The notes under the pieces were generated by a model, which saw only the letters and a program-made list of their open reading frames with translations, made no database searches and was not told where the DNA came from. A DNA stretch of 64,000 bases from Pleurodeles waltl (Eukaryota > Chordata > Amphibia > Caudata > Salamandridae), in NCBI RefSeq assembly GCF_031143425.1, contig NC_090439.1, positions 647,157,465 to 647,221,464 of the forward strand, written 5' to 3'. The position numbers and the translations under genes were made by a program. Numbering within the stretch: the first letter of the stretch is position 1; every line of letters starts with the position of its first letter. Shown one piece after another: positions 1 through 11,482 of this stretch.

Positions 1-1145
1 AAACGCGTCTACAGCGAACTTGGCTTGTTATCTGAAGGGAGTTCCAGTCCCCTTGATTAGAACTGCGTTCCTGGTGCTTTCAAATGGCAGCTACGTCCTC
101 CTCAAAGGTGAAGACTGTTGTGGGATGAGAGCCAGAATAGTTTATGTTGTTTCGGTCTCTAAGATTGTTACATGCTGCTGGAATATACTTTTTTTCTCCC
201 ACTAAACTAAAAGTAGTAGCTAACATCTGGCTCCATATTGCTACTTCTAATGTGAATGTTGACAAGTTGAGCAGACTCAAAGCTTTATTGTTTCAAAAAC
301 ATGTGGCCCTCACATCTGCATGCAAGACCTACGCACTTCAGGTGGCAAGGTCGTCAGCATAGACACAGTCCCTTTTAAGTACCAACTTCCGAAACACTTT
401 GGTGAACTCATGGGATGAATATTTAATGCAGCCAGTACTACTGGAATCGCAAATTTCTTTAAGGATGTTAGGTCTCTGTTTCTTTCACACCTTCTCCTCC
501 ATATTCGGTTTGATACCATCAGCCATCCACTCAATATTCTCCAGTATTTTCAGGGGATTTCCAATAACTTTGGCTATAATACTTGGCATTTTGCTATTGC
601 TATTTTTAAGTGCAATCGCTTTACCGCCGAAACAAGGAGGAATGATGGCGCTCCCATCCGCGCAGCTGTGTCGTGAACGCATGATGCAGTACTTTAGAGT
701 AACACTCCTGGAGCAATTGGAGTGTGACTGGACCCTGTCATTCAGACCGGTTTTGCATTGTGTGCAGCCTGTGTTTTGGTGCCTTTGGTGCTCTTTCGAA
801 TATGCACTGAAAGTTTCTCTTTCTACGCCGTGCTTGCTTTCATTGGACGCTTATCTGTTGATGTTCTCGCTGAGGGTTCATTACTGGACATGCGCGTTGA
901 GAGTGCCTTTGCTACGGGAAGCTGTTTATGAGTTGCCCTTCCTGGAGGATGCGGCTCTGAACTCATTACAGGGCACACCATGGATCGCTGCTGCCTTGGC
1001 TAAGGCTCGGGCCATGGAACACGACTGCTCCTTGGTCCTTTCCGGCGATGCCTTTCCAACTTTAACACTTGCCGAAGTGGAAGATTTCCTGTCCTCCATT
1101 GTCCCAGATCCAATTGGCAGCTTTCAAAATTACTCTGACTCTTGA
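1..1145 (+). pseudogene. env-like coding remnant of an LTR retroelement
   Basis: Three overlapping plus-strand open stretches (2-205, 144-362, 399-1145) lie in different frames, so this looks like one coding region broken by frameshifts. The first is rich in cysteine and hydrophobic residues, with paired Cys near 112-119. The third holds a strong membrane segment (ITLAIILGILLLLFLSAIA, about 549-605) after a run of short hydrophobic and aromatic repeats (SSIFGLIPSAIHSIFSSIF). A single C-terminal anchor, a polypurine tract and an LTR-like sequence downstream fit the end of an envelope gene. I recognise no named Env family, and the part after the anchor (640-1145) may be read in the wrong frame. 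The left end is cut by the window. Confidence 0.4.
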
Positions 1146-1304
1146 AATTCGGCCCCTTTTTATGCCACATGTTAACATTTTTAATTGCCCTTCATATATG
1201 CTTGTGTCCTTTAACTTGTCATTATTGACACCTTTTACACATATATCTTAGGTTGAGTTTTAGTAACTTTTTTATATATTTAGGCTTTGAACCACCTTCA
1301 ACCG

Positions 1305-1315
1305 ACAAGGGGAGG
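1305..1315 (+). promoter_or_regulatory. polypurine tract
   Basis: The purine run ACAAGGGGAGG lies directly before a TG dinucleotide that starts an LTR-like sequence. That is where plus-strand DNA priming occurs in retroviruses and LTR retrotransposons. Confidence 0.5.
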
Positions 1316-1316
1316 T

Positions 1317-2110
1317 TGTTGTGTAGCCATTTTATAGCTCCATGCACGTTATTTTAGCACATTAGGCCTGCCACTGTGCACTTTAACCTAGATATATTTT
1401 ATTCAGCTTAATTTATTATTTTTAACAATAGCCACTTTTGCGGTCCTGTTTTAATTTCTCTCTATCTAGCTGTTTTCGCTTAGGTCAGCACTACGTTGTC
1501 AAACAATACATTCTTCCTCACTCTGTGCTTCGTTCAAGGCTGTAGTGACATAGGTTGCTGGTGAACGTGGTAAATGTTTTGTCTCTTGTATTCATAGAAT
1601 AACAAACATCCTTACGTAGGGACATTTTCCCAGAACATCAGCTGTTTTATTATAAAACAATTCCTTGTCCCTTACACGTTAGAGGGAGATTCCAGCCAGA
1701 GGACCACAATTGTATGCTGATTGCTGACCGCTTCGCTACAGCTGTTTATGCAGCCTTTGCTCAGGTAGGGGGGATGATGTCTTCCCAGGGGAACCTGAAG
1801 GGCAGAATTAGAGCTTAACATGCTGTGCTCTAGTATAGCCTGGGTAGGAATTAGTCCATTGACTCTAGTGACAATATGATAGCATTATTTCTATGCTTCA
1901 CTCTCCTTGTCACAATTCTAATCTTGTCATGCTGTATCGTCCTGGTTACTGCAGTACATGCTTTGCTATCTAAGATGCAGTCGCTTCATTAAAACCTTAT
2001 TGAAACATATACTGCCTCTGTTTGTCATTGTGTATGTGAGACTAATGTAACTGAGAGAAAACGGATGAGACCCGAGTGACCACGATTTCCTTGAGGAGTC
2101 AATTATGTCA
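1317..2110 (+). repeat. probable 3' LTR, right border uncertain
   Basis: The sequence starts TGTTGTGTAGCC right after the polypurine tract. It holds a TATAAAA box near 1651 and an ATTAAA polyadenylation hexamer near 1989, in the order expected for U3, R and U5. No partner LTR lies in the window, so the right edge (about 2050-2110) cannot be fixed and no target duplication could be identified. It does not resemble the ERV-1 LTRs further on. Confidence 0.45.
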
Positions 2111-2303
2111 TGCGCTCGGCTGACCAAACATCCCTGCTCTTTGGTAGAGATGAGGCACTGCTAGTTAGCCAGAGCAAAACCTGGATTAGGGCGACAGGTG
2201 TCACCTGCAGTGGGTTCAGACTCAGTCTCCCACACCGCAGGCGATTCTGCTACTCAAAATCCAGTAGTCTCATTAGAATAATGACAGTCTATGCAACACT
2301 ATG

Positions 2304-2491
2304 GGGGTTATTCTAACTTTGGAGGAGTGTTAATCCGTCCCAAAAGTGACGGTAAAGTGACGGATATACCACCAGCCGTATTACGAGTTCCATAGGATAT
2401 AATGGACTCGTAATACGGCTGGTGGTAAATCCGTCACTTTTCCGTCACTTTTGGGACGGATTAACACCTCCTCCAAAGTTAGAATAACCCC
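2304..2491. mobile_element. 188-bp palindromic MITE with CTATG target duplication
   Basis: The two halves are nearly perfect inverted repeats about 90 bp long around a short centre (AGGATATA). It starts GGGGTTATTC and ends GAATAACCCC. The flanks carry a 5-bp duplication, CTATG, at 2299-2303 and 2492-2496. It encodes no protein and could fold into a long hairpin. The transposase family that moved it cannot be told from the sequence. Confidence 0.85.
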
Positions 2492-2495
2492 CTAT

Positions 2496-3777
2496 GTGTC
2501 TAGGTTTTAAAAATGTACAGGTTGCTAGGTTTCCCTACGTACCGGCTACCCTAGGGCCCAAAATCCACAGCTAGGCATATTGCAAAAAAAGGGCAGTTTT
2601 TAGCAGAAAAATTTGATGTGTCCACATTGGCTTTAGGGCCATTTCCTGGTGGCCTACCCACACAAGTGAGGTACCATTACTATAAAAAAAAAAACTTGGG
2701 GAAATGCTAGGTGAAATGAAGTTTGTGTCTTCCTACAGTTTCCAGAACTTTCCTTTACAGAAATGGAAGAAAATTGTGTTTTTAGTCAAAGGTTTTAGGT
2801 TTCAAGGGATTCTGGGTATCACAACCTCATTGGAGCCATGCAAGTCACCACATCCTGGATTCCCCTAGGTGTCTAGTTTTCAAAAGCGTACAGGATTGCT
2901 AAGTTTCCCTAGGTGCTGGCTGCACTAGGGCCCAAAGTCCACAGCTTTCATGTGTCCATCTTGTGTTTTGGATTGTTTCCTGTTGTGGGCACTACGCCTA
3001 CCCACACAAATGAGGTACCATTTTTATCAAAAGAATTTGGGGAATGCTGTGTGGAAGGAAGTTTGTGGCTTCCAACAGATTCCAGAACTTTCCATCACAG
3101 AACTGTGAGGAAAATGTGATTTTGTCAAAGTTTGAGGTTTGCCAGGAACTCTGGGTAACACAACCTGGTGAGAGCCTTGCACGTCACCTCATTCTAGATT
3201 CCCCCGGGTGTCTAGTTTTAAAAAATGTACAGGTTTGCTAGGTTTCCCCAGGTGGCAGCTGAACTATGGCCCACAATCCACAGCTAGGCACATTGCAACA
3301 AAGGATCAGTTTTCAGTGAAAAAAATGTGATGTGTCCATGTTGTGCTTTGGGCTGTTTCCTGTTACGGGCACTAGGCCCACCCACATAAGTGAGGTACTA
3401 TTTACATCAGAAGATTTGGGGGAATGCTGGGTGGAAGGAGGTTTGTGGCTCCCCTCAGATTCCAGAAATGTGAGGAAAGTTTGTTTTTTAGTTAGAATTT
3501 TAGTTTTTCAAGGGATTCTGGGTAATATGACCTGGTGAGAGCCATGCAAGCCACCCCATCTGGGATTCACCTTGCTGTCTAGTTTTAAAAAATGTACAGG
3601 TTTGATAGGTTTACCTAGGTGCTGACTGAGCTAGGGCCCAAAATCCACAGCTAGCCACATTGCAAAAAAGTCTCAGTTTTTAGTGGAAACATTTGATGTG
3701 TCCATGTTGCATTTTGGGCCGTTTCCTGTCACGGGCTGTGGGCCTACACACACAAGTGAGGTACCATTTTTATAGGG
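2496..3777. repeat. tandem array, units of about 340-375 bp
   Basis: Four head-to-tail units begin near 2496, 2869, 3208 and 3573, each with a version of TGTCTAGTTTTAAAAATGTA. The shared order is a CCCTAGG-like box, a line matching GGGCCCAAAATCCACAGCTA, an A-rich stretch, GATGTGTCCA, and ACCCACACAAGTGAGGTACC. The last unit is partial. Small ORFs inside (for example 2913-3119 and 3332-3538) are by-products of the repeat. Confidence 0.85.
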
Positions 3778-5038
3778 GGACACAGAATAGTAGAATAAAT
3801 GTTATTTCCAATTGTATTTCTTTGCATTTGCACCTCACAAATGTAAGACAGTGTGTAAAAAAGAAGTCATTTTGAGAAATTCCTCTAATTTACATGCTAG
3901 TATTGATATCCAGAAATTCAGAGATGTGCAAATACCCACTGCTTCTAAACTCCACATCTTGGCCTAGCAGCAAAAGTGTTAATGTTTCTTGCACCCAGTT
4001 TAGCTAATTGTGACAGTCTATATGGTGTTTTGTCGCTTGAGTGATTATGGCATGTTTTAGTTCTTTTTGAGTTTTGTTTAAAGTTGCCACAGCTGATTGC
4101 ATATTGGTGTCCTCTTGTTGTTTGGGTGATACGATTGGTCACATTTCAGCACATATGTATTAGCAGACGGTGAGGTCCATTATATTTCATAGCCTTTTTT
4201 AATGTTGTTGGTATATATTTTGTTGCATCTCTTTTCTCACTGAAAAAGGGCAAACTGTGGCTCGAAATGCATTGGAGCGGAGTATTAAGCATTGCAATGA
4301 TTATGACAGGAGCAAGGTTGTCATCATTTTCCACAAATGTGAATTAACTTTGGCTTCTTCCTCTCTTAATTTGTTAAAAGGATCATATTATTTGGGATGG
4401 AAATGTTCTATATTTAAAATGAATCAATAAATACTCAAAGATAATTTACTGGGAATTAAGAAAAAAAAGTATTTCGAATTTTCCCTTTAAGTGTGCACAG
4501 CTAGTCGGTACACCAAGTGGCATACACCATCAATCACAGTTTCTACTGTGGTGTTCTGGAGCAGAGGACATGTAGCTGTACCACCAAGAAATTAACTGTG
4601 GATGATTGCAACTTTTGTTTGACGGAAAATGTTTAAATATGTGTGCGTTTTAACGAGTCAATTCAAGAACTTTTCTTTTTTAAACAGTTTTATGTGTGCA
4701 CCATCAAGCCTTCTAATAATGAGCTCCAACGTTGACTGCAGGGGCAGCTCCTGTTGAGGCAAAGCAGCGGCGTGGGGGGCACAAATCAAAGACGACAATA
4801 TTACAAATAAAAATGTTTTTTTTAAACTTATCTGACCTGCCACAGCGCAACTTTTCTGCTTCCACTCACTGCAGCCACAGCCTCCCAGCCTGCCATGTGG
4901 CCAATCCTAACGCTGCTCTCATGCTGCTCCGCCATAGAGGAGGAGACGACGCTGGTCGGCTGATGTGGTGTTCTGTGCTGTAGGATACCTCAAATAGATC
5001 TATAGTTCTGTAAGACCTGAATTGGTTTAAGCTCTCAG
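3778..5038. other. AT-rich non-coding stretch
   Basis: The left part (to about 3930) looks like a continuation of the tandem-repeat family, with TAAATGTTATTTCCAATTGT followed by an A-rich tract. The rest has no ORF above about 80 codons that resembles a protein. I see no gene. Confidence 0.5.
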
Positions 5039-5191
5039 GCCCATATTTATACTTTTTTGCGCCGCATTTGCGTCGCTTTTTGACGCAAAATCAGTGCAAA
5101 CTTCCAAAATACAATTGTATTTTGGAAGTTTGCGCTGCTTTTGCGTAAACAAATGACGCAAATGCGGTGATAAAAATGTATAAATATGGGC
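5039..5191. mobile_element. 153-bp palindromic MITE with CTCAG target duplication
   Basis: Inverted halves start GCCCATATTTATAC and end in the complementary GTATAAATATGGGC. The centre is the self-complementary CCAAAATACAATTGTATTTTGG. Interior motifs (GCGTC, TTTGCG) are mirrored between the arms. CTCAG at 5034-5038 is repeated at 5192-5196, giving a 5-bp target duplication. It has no coding capacity. Confidence 0.8.
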
Positions 5192-6362
5192 CTCAGTGTC
5201 TTAGCAATAGACTCTTTTGTTACCCAAAATACTCAAATGCATGGGCAAAAATCCTTTACTCAATATACATTTGTACTTAATGAGGTATGTAAAGTGTTCA
5301 CAGACCAAAGGTTACATTTTGAAAGATTACAAGCTCTCTATTTATGATACAATTTTTTTGCTTTTTACTTGCATAGTGATTACAATACCAAGTGACATTG
5401 ACCATAGAATTTTTAAATACAGCAGTGAAAGGCAGCTCCGCTGCAGGCAAGATAGTTCAGTGTGTTAAAAGCTTTCTGCAGACATCTTTGCTTCTTGTGC
5501 AGCTCAGAAGTTGGCCATTACGGCGAAGTATTCTGTTTTAACTTAATACCGTTAAATAGGGCAAAAGCAACACCTATTATATAGAACTCTTAGAAACAGA
5601 ATACAGTAGTCTTAGGTCCTAACTAAAAATCAAGTTATTAGTAATGAGCCTTGGGACAGGGAACTGAGTTTAAGTTCATGCTTTGCTCCATTTTTTTTAA
5701 ATCCACCCATTAGGGCTCCACCATGAGCAAGTGAAGTGCAACCTCTTGAGGAAGACCACATGAGGAATTTATTAAAACAAATATCTCGCATAAAAAACGT
5801 AATTAATTAGTCTCATAAAACAGTAAGGCTCCTGATATATGAGCTACCAGGCAGAGACATTTAAATCTTGGTCAAGGTGCGCTTGGGCACATTCCCTCTC
5901 TGTGGGCCCCCCTCGTTAAGCGATCTGGACAATCCTGTTGTAATAATAATTTAAAAAACAAATTGCTTCTTGCTTTGCTTAATACATTTTTGAGACCCAG
6001 CGAGCCTGGCGCCTCTGCTTTGCTCACTTACCCTTGTGAACTTGCAGAGTAAAGGCTAAATATGACATCATGATACTGACAGCTATGTTGTTGTTGAGTT
6101 GGGCAAGTTCCCTGAGCTTGAGAGCTGTTTCCCTACCTATGACATGCATAAGAGCCGTTGTTTTCCCTGCGTATTAAAGGTATCACCAACTGGGCTTAGG
6201 CAAACCTAGATTTTGTTTACATTATCCCCCATCTTGTACTAACATCACAAAATATCACGTTGACTATTGCTGTTCTTCTCCTTGCAAATAAAGAATTGCA
6301 AGGCTCACACTAATAAACAGAGAATGTTCCCAGAGACTTTGTATCCCTCTGTACCTAACCAA
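5192..6362. other. intergenic, no gene seen
   Basis: AT-rich sequence with no convincing ORF, terminal repeat or tandem structure. Confidence 0.5.
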
Positions 6363-6715
6363 GGACAATTCAACTGTACCAAGCTATTGCTATACAATGT
6401 ATGAAGTGAATTGCCTGAGTAACCTGTGAGAACGACTGCAGACCTCATGTATTTACTACCATTGGAGAAACTTCTAATGTATTCTGTAATAAAATGTTTC
6501 TTCTTGCTCGTTCCCTATTGGTGCATATCCTAAGAACCATACATCTGTGTACATATCTATCAATGTCTTTGTTTAAAGTGCTATAAAAATGATATGATGG
6601 CTTCTATGAAAATATATGCCTTTCCCCCACCTTGAAAAGGTGAATTGACTGATAACTATGCTGAGTTTATTGTACTTATGATTTGTATGCTTTGCTGCTA
6701 AATTTACTTAATATA
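6363..6715 (+). repeat. left copy of a direct repeat bracketing ERV-2 (LTR-like)
   Basis: This stretch matches 13608-13960 over about 350 bp, starting at GACAATTCAACTGTA and running through GTCTTTGTTTAAAGT, a TATA-type box (CTATAAAAATG), a CCCCCACCTT block and TTTGTATGCTTTG. Its place upstream of the ERV-2 gag remains, with its twin downstream, is that of an LTR pair. TG/CA ends are not clear. Alternatively both copies could be the same internal piece. Confidence 0.5.
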
Positions 6716-6725
6716 CAAAACAGTG

Positions 6726-7225
6726 AAGGATGGAATGCTTGAATTAATCGCACTCACTGGTAATCACTCAAGCCACATCTCAGTCCATTGTAATTTTGCA
6801 CACCATGTCACCTCATGGGTGGACCCAGCTATGTACAAATTAGTTTTGGCCCTGCTCCAATAGGAACAGTCCAGCCTGAACTGCCAGGCCAGGCCCTCCC
6901 TGATCTAGAACACAAGCAACCCATAATTGTTTTCACCCTAGTCATGGGCTCATCAGCAGGGTACAGCTTGGTTCCAGTGACACAGTGTGCACGGGACCCA
7001 CATCTGTCCAGACCCCCGTCCCATTTAGGACAACACAATGAGTATACAATATATTGATGGATGGAATGCTTTAATTAATCTCAGCCACTGGTAATCACTC
7101 AGGCTGCATCCCAATCCATCGTTATTTTGCACACCATGCCTCCTCAGTTTGAACCCAGCTATATGCAACTAGTCTTGATCCTGCACCAATAGGAACAGTC
7201 TAGCCTGAACTGCCAAGCTGAATCT
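6726..7225 (+). repeat. two-copy tandem duplication, period about 332 bp
   Basis: A segment starting GGATGGAATGCTTGAATTAA near 6730 recurs near 7062 with scattered substitutions. Both copies hold CACTGGTAATCACTCA, ATTTTGCACACCATG, CCAATAGGAACAGTC and AGCCTGAACTGCCA. It lies in the untranslated leader position of ERV-2, between the left direct repeat and the first gag similarity. Confidence 0.75.
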
Positions 7226-8058
7226 TCCACAGTAGTCAGTGCACCCCGAGCTGTAAAGAAACTGCTGTCCCATCCTCTGCTCAGATCCCCACACCCACAC
7301 TCTTAGGCACCTTACTTTAATTAGGTACTGTAATTACTACCCCGACCGAAGTGCTTGTTTGTACCATCCTAGGTCAGCCCATCCAGAGTATACCTCAGGA
7401 TTCAGCACAGAGCCTGAAGGGATCCCATTTGCACCTCTACAAGGAGGGAGCTCAGTTAGTGCTGGGGTAGGAGGTCAAATACCTACACAGATTCATCAGG
7501 TAGCTCAAAAGGTGCATGGCAAACCTCACAATGAAAAAAACTCACCCATTTGAAAATCAAGTTTGAGAAAATTGTCAAGGGAAATGTGGGGATGGATTAT
7601 CTAGGACACTGTGTGGGAAATTAATTGCTTTATATGAGTAATGAGGCAGCAACAGGGGCAAGAGAGGCACATGTGAGGATGGAAAAGGTGGCAGATGAAT
7701 GTGGAATAGATATCACTGCAGAAGAAGCTGCAAAAGAATGCAATGATGGCAATGGGTAAGAAGGAGCTAAGGATGTTAAAACACATGTGAGGGAATTGAT
7801 TGAAAACAAAATAGGGAATGGAGTGATACTGAGAAATTTAGACAACTGCGGTCCAAAAAAGAGAAGGTTAAGGTGAAACAGAAGGGAAGGGGGCAAGGCG
7901 GATGACGAAGGAGCTGTAGGAGGAGTGGTAAAAAATATCCCTTGCAGAAAGTGTAAGGAGGAGCCTACATACATGTTCCTTGATGGAGATCAGATCTCTT
8001 TCATTTCACAAACACCCTTCCAAAGCTTAGAGAAAATCCTGATAAGTGGTATAACCAG

Positions 8059-8815
8059 ATGGAAGAGACTGTGACCATCTTTAAAGTTTTGTGGGAAGGC
8101 TTGGATGTATTGATTGAGGTGGCGGTCCCAAAGGATCTGTGGGGAGAGTGCAAAAGGGCAGTTGATTGGCCAATCCAAAAACTGCCTAGGGTGATACTAA
8201 TAAATACCCATTCACCCATTGTTAAAACCAAATATGATAAGATCATCAAGCACCTAAAGATGAAGGTTCCCCAAAGGCAGCTGAATTGGCCTAAAATTGT
8301 CAGGGCCTCTCAAGAGCCAAAGGATTCAGTACATGCTTGCTTTGAAAGATTGATGCATCTGCCGTGAGCACAATGGGAAGAATGGCCCTTTTTTACTCTG
8401 CCAGCAGAGGTTTCGCAGATGAGCTGAGGCAAGAGATTAGCTATCAAATCACACAAGGAGTCTTTTGCTGGCAGAGTAAACCAGTTGACAAGATCTTACA
8501 GTATGCAAAAATGTTTGTGATATGATGGAAGTGAAGGGAAAGGGGCTTTATGAGAAGTACATGATAACCCAAACACAGCTGGCACAGATTGGAGGAGTTA
8601 ATGGACTTACAATTCTATTTCAAGGACCCGAGCTAGACCCTAGTTTAGGAATGGTAATGCAGGGGGTTTCCATGAGCTACAGTGGAAACATCCAGGGGAT
8701 GGGGATAGGTTGAGGTAATGTGGCAGGGACAAGTATAAGTGCCCTAAAGAAGGTTACCCAACATCACATTTGTAACAGAGTGGCTCATTTGAAGCGGAAG
8801 TGCTATTATAATTCA
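8059..8815 (+). pseudogene. gag: ERV-2 gag: capsid and degraded zinc knuckle
   Basis: The open stretch 8059-8367 encodes the capsid core. DLWGECKRAVDWP here corresponds to DLWDECKGAVDWP in ERV-1. A stop at 8365-8367 and a frame change follow. Capsid similarity resumes at about 8390-8523 (KPVDKILQYAKM, against KPIDEVLQYAKY in ERV-1). The nucleocapsid region at about 8765-8808 keeps the spacing of a CCHC knuckle, but its first cysteine is now histidine (HHICN...HLKRKC). Gag would form the virion core, and this copy cannot make an intact one. Confidence 0.8.
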
Positions 8816-9074
8816 GACCAGATTGTGGCAGAGGTGCAAGGGGACGGTCCAGTAGACTGGAGGGATCTTCTCCCAGTATCTAGCCCTCAGAAAGTCCCTA
8901 ATTCCAGATTATTGTCAAATTCCTTCAACCCAACATGGACGCATGGAGGTATTATCCAAATTCACAAAAGCCACAGAATACCTCAGAATTTGATGAGGCC
9001 ACAAGGTGTTCTAGTCCCCATGATGTTTGAGACCTCCATTGATTTCAAACAGGGCCAATGACAATGCCTGAGGA

Positions 9075-9330
9075 GGGAGGAGGAGTGCGTACTTGGCACA
9101 GTTCTGGAAGTGGATCAAAGTGGACCGCACATGGACGGAGAGGTTAATGGACATCCCCGTATGCATCCCAATAGACACACGAGCCACTTGTTTAGCGGTT
9201 AGAACAACTGATGTCCCTAACCCACCCCTCTCGGAAAAAGGAGACATCAGAGAGTAGCAGCAGTTTGTGATTTGTGATTCTAGTCCCGTAAACTTACTAG
9301 GGTGATATGTTTTCTATAATCTCAACTGCA
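9075..9330 (+). pseudogene. ERV-2 protease remnant
   Basis: A short reading around 9160-9230 gives IDTRATCL followed by DVPNPPLS. This lines up with the ERV-1 protease, where the active-site block is VDPGATRS followed by EVPNLPLS. The retropepsin D-T-G triad is changed to D-T-R. The frame is broken on both sides. Confidence 0.65.
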
Positions 9331-9580
9331 ATATGTATTTCATTGCAGGATGGGGTCAGAACTCGGAAGCAAGCAGCCAATGCTGAGTTTAACCCCCAGA
9401 ACCTGTTGTCAGGTTATATCTGGTCATTATAACGGTGGGTTTGCTAGTGGATTTGAGAGAGACAGTTAAGGAGGAGGTCTGGGATCTTACGGGAACAGAG
9501 GTTGATTGATTAAAAGTGCCAAGTCTCTAAAGATCACCCTCTGACCCAATGCCATCTTTCTGCACACTCACCCATATAAA

Positions 9581-11383
9581 ATGACCCCAGAAGCCATTGC
9601 AGGGATCACCCCCGTCATTAACAGCGTAATAGAACAGGGCACCTTGAAGGACGTTATCAGAAGTCCATGTAACTCCCCAATTATGGCATTACAGAAAACA
9701 AACAAAAAGTGTAGGGCATTGCAAGACCTCCAAAAGAGTAAAAAAATGTTGTTCCATGCTATCCTGTGATACCTAAAACTGCTGTGACCCTGTTACAAAT
9801 TCCCCCAGAGGCTGAGTGGTTCACGGTCATTGATTTTGTGAAGCCTTTTTCTCTGTACCGTTACACAAAGAGAGACAGTTTTTCACATTCCGGTTCCAAG
9901 AGAAGACCCTTGTGTGGTGGTGTGCTCCACAAAGGAATACTGAAAGTCCATGCCAATTCAATCAGATACTCAAAAGGAATCTAAAGACTCTGTAGTTACC
10001 ATGTAGTTCAACAGTAATGCAACACATTGATAATCTCCTGATCCCCATGATGACTCAGGAGGCTTGCAAGGATGCCATGATTGCTTTGCTCAGCCGCTGA
10101 GTACGGGCATAAGGTCTCACCCTAGAAATTACAATACTTTTAGAGCAAAGTCATGTCATTTGGGGCATCAGAGAGAAAAGCGAGTTAAGAAAATGTCCCA
10201 TTAGCATGAGACAGTCTTTAAGATGAAATTCCCAATCAGCCAGAGAGAGGTCAGGCTGTTTTTGGGCATGGTTGGCTACTGCTGAGAATGGATTTCACAC
10301 TTTTTCTGTGTAGTGGAACCTTTGTTAAGGCTGACGCACACTGATGCAGATGACCAGGTACCAAAGGGTGATGAAAGGATGGAAGCCTTTCAAGAGGTCA
10401 AAAATCTGATTTGTAGTGTACCTGCTCTTGAAATGCCAGACTATACAAAATAATTTGTGCTCTTTTTCATGATAGAGATGGGTGTGCGCTTTCTGTACTA
10501 ACATAAGCCCAAGGGGAGACTAAGCGCCCCATCAGTTACTTGTCAGCTACTCTCGACCCGGTGGAAGCAGTGTTGCCTGGTTGTCTCAAAGCGGTTGCAG
10601 CGGTGAGCCTTGGAACTCAGCAAGTTGAAGGCACAGTGATAGGTTACCCCTTAATTGTAATGGTACCCTTATTCCACAGAGATTCTTATGATCTGTACCA
10701 GAACCCAACATCTGTCAAATAACAGCCTAACCAGCTATGAGGAAATCATTTTGGCTGTAGAAAGTGTTTCTATTTTAAAACCTGCTTCCCTGTTAGTAAC
10801 CCCAGAGTGAGATGATGAGGGTGAATTTGAACATGAATGTGCCAGAGTTACTGAGTTGTGCACACAACCCAGACCCACCTTGCTAGAAGTACCTCTTCCA
10901 GAGTCTGACAATACCCTTTTTATTGATGAGTCTTGTCTGAGGGACTGATGCAACATTTTAAAAGCTGCTTATGTTGTTAGCATACTGACCGGAGTTGTAG
11001 AAGCTTCTTACTTGTGCCACGTAAAGTCTGCACAAGTGGCTGAACTGATTGTCTGCTGTACCTCCGAAGGCTCAAGAGTCACCATTTACATTGACAGCCA
11101 GTATGAGTTTGGAGTAGTGCATGAATTCGGCCAATTACGGTCACAGCAGGGATATCTGACATCACCTGGCACCCCCATGCTGAAAGGGCTGTATGTTTCA
11201 AATGTTAGATGCTCTGCAAATGCCAAAGGAAATTGCTTTGGTGAAGTGTGCTGCACAAAGTGCAGCAACAATTTTGTCGCTAGAGGCAACAGTTATGCAG
11301 ATGGAATTACTCAATACTGCGTTCTTGAGTCTACCATTTTCCACTTAGTGCAGAAGGAGAGACTGTATCCAACATGCAACTGA
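9581..11383 (+). pseudogene. pol: ERV-2 reverse transcriptase and RNase H remnant
   Basis: RT pieces are seen in order: fingers at 9581-9769 (SPCNSPIMALQK), palm at 9766-9984 (AEWFTVIDF), the polymerase box near 10020 altered to HIDNLL where ERV-1 has YIDDLL, and the connection near 10230-10310 (LFLGMVGYC, then a stop). RNase H follows from about 10400: YLSATLDPVEAVLPGC, then TLFIDESCL, AELIV and IYIDSQY. These supply the Asp, Glu and Asp of the RNase H site, though the usual DGS is DES. Stops and frame changes separate the pieces. Confidence 0.8.
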
Positions 11384-11482
11384 ATACTGTGCATACCTTC
11401 AGTGAGTTGAGAGAGCTGCAGAATATTGCTCCAGGGTTAAAGAAAGATAAATGGAAAAGGATGGAATGTGTGAAGTAAGCTA

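Noticed and set aside
2496..3777. A CRISPR-like array
   Set aside because: Units are about 360 bp, diverged and without unique spacers, in a vertebrate context.
7630..7974. 114-codon minus-strand ORF rich in Ser, Leu and Pro
   Set aside because: It is the complement of a purine-rich gag region; composition alone explains it.
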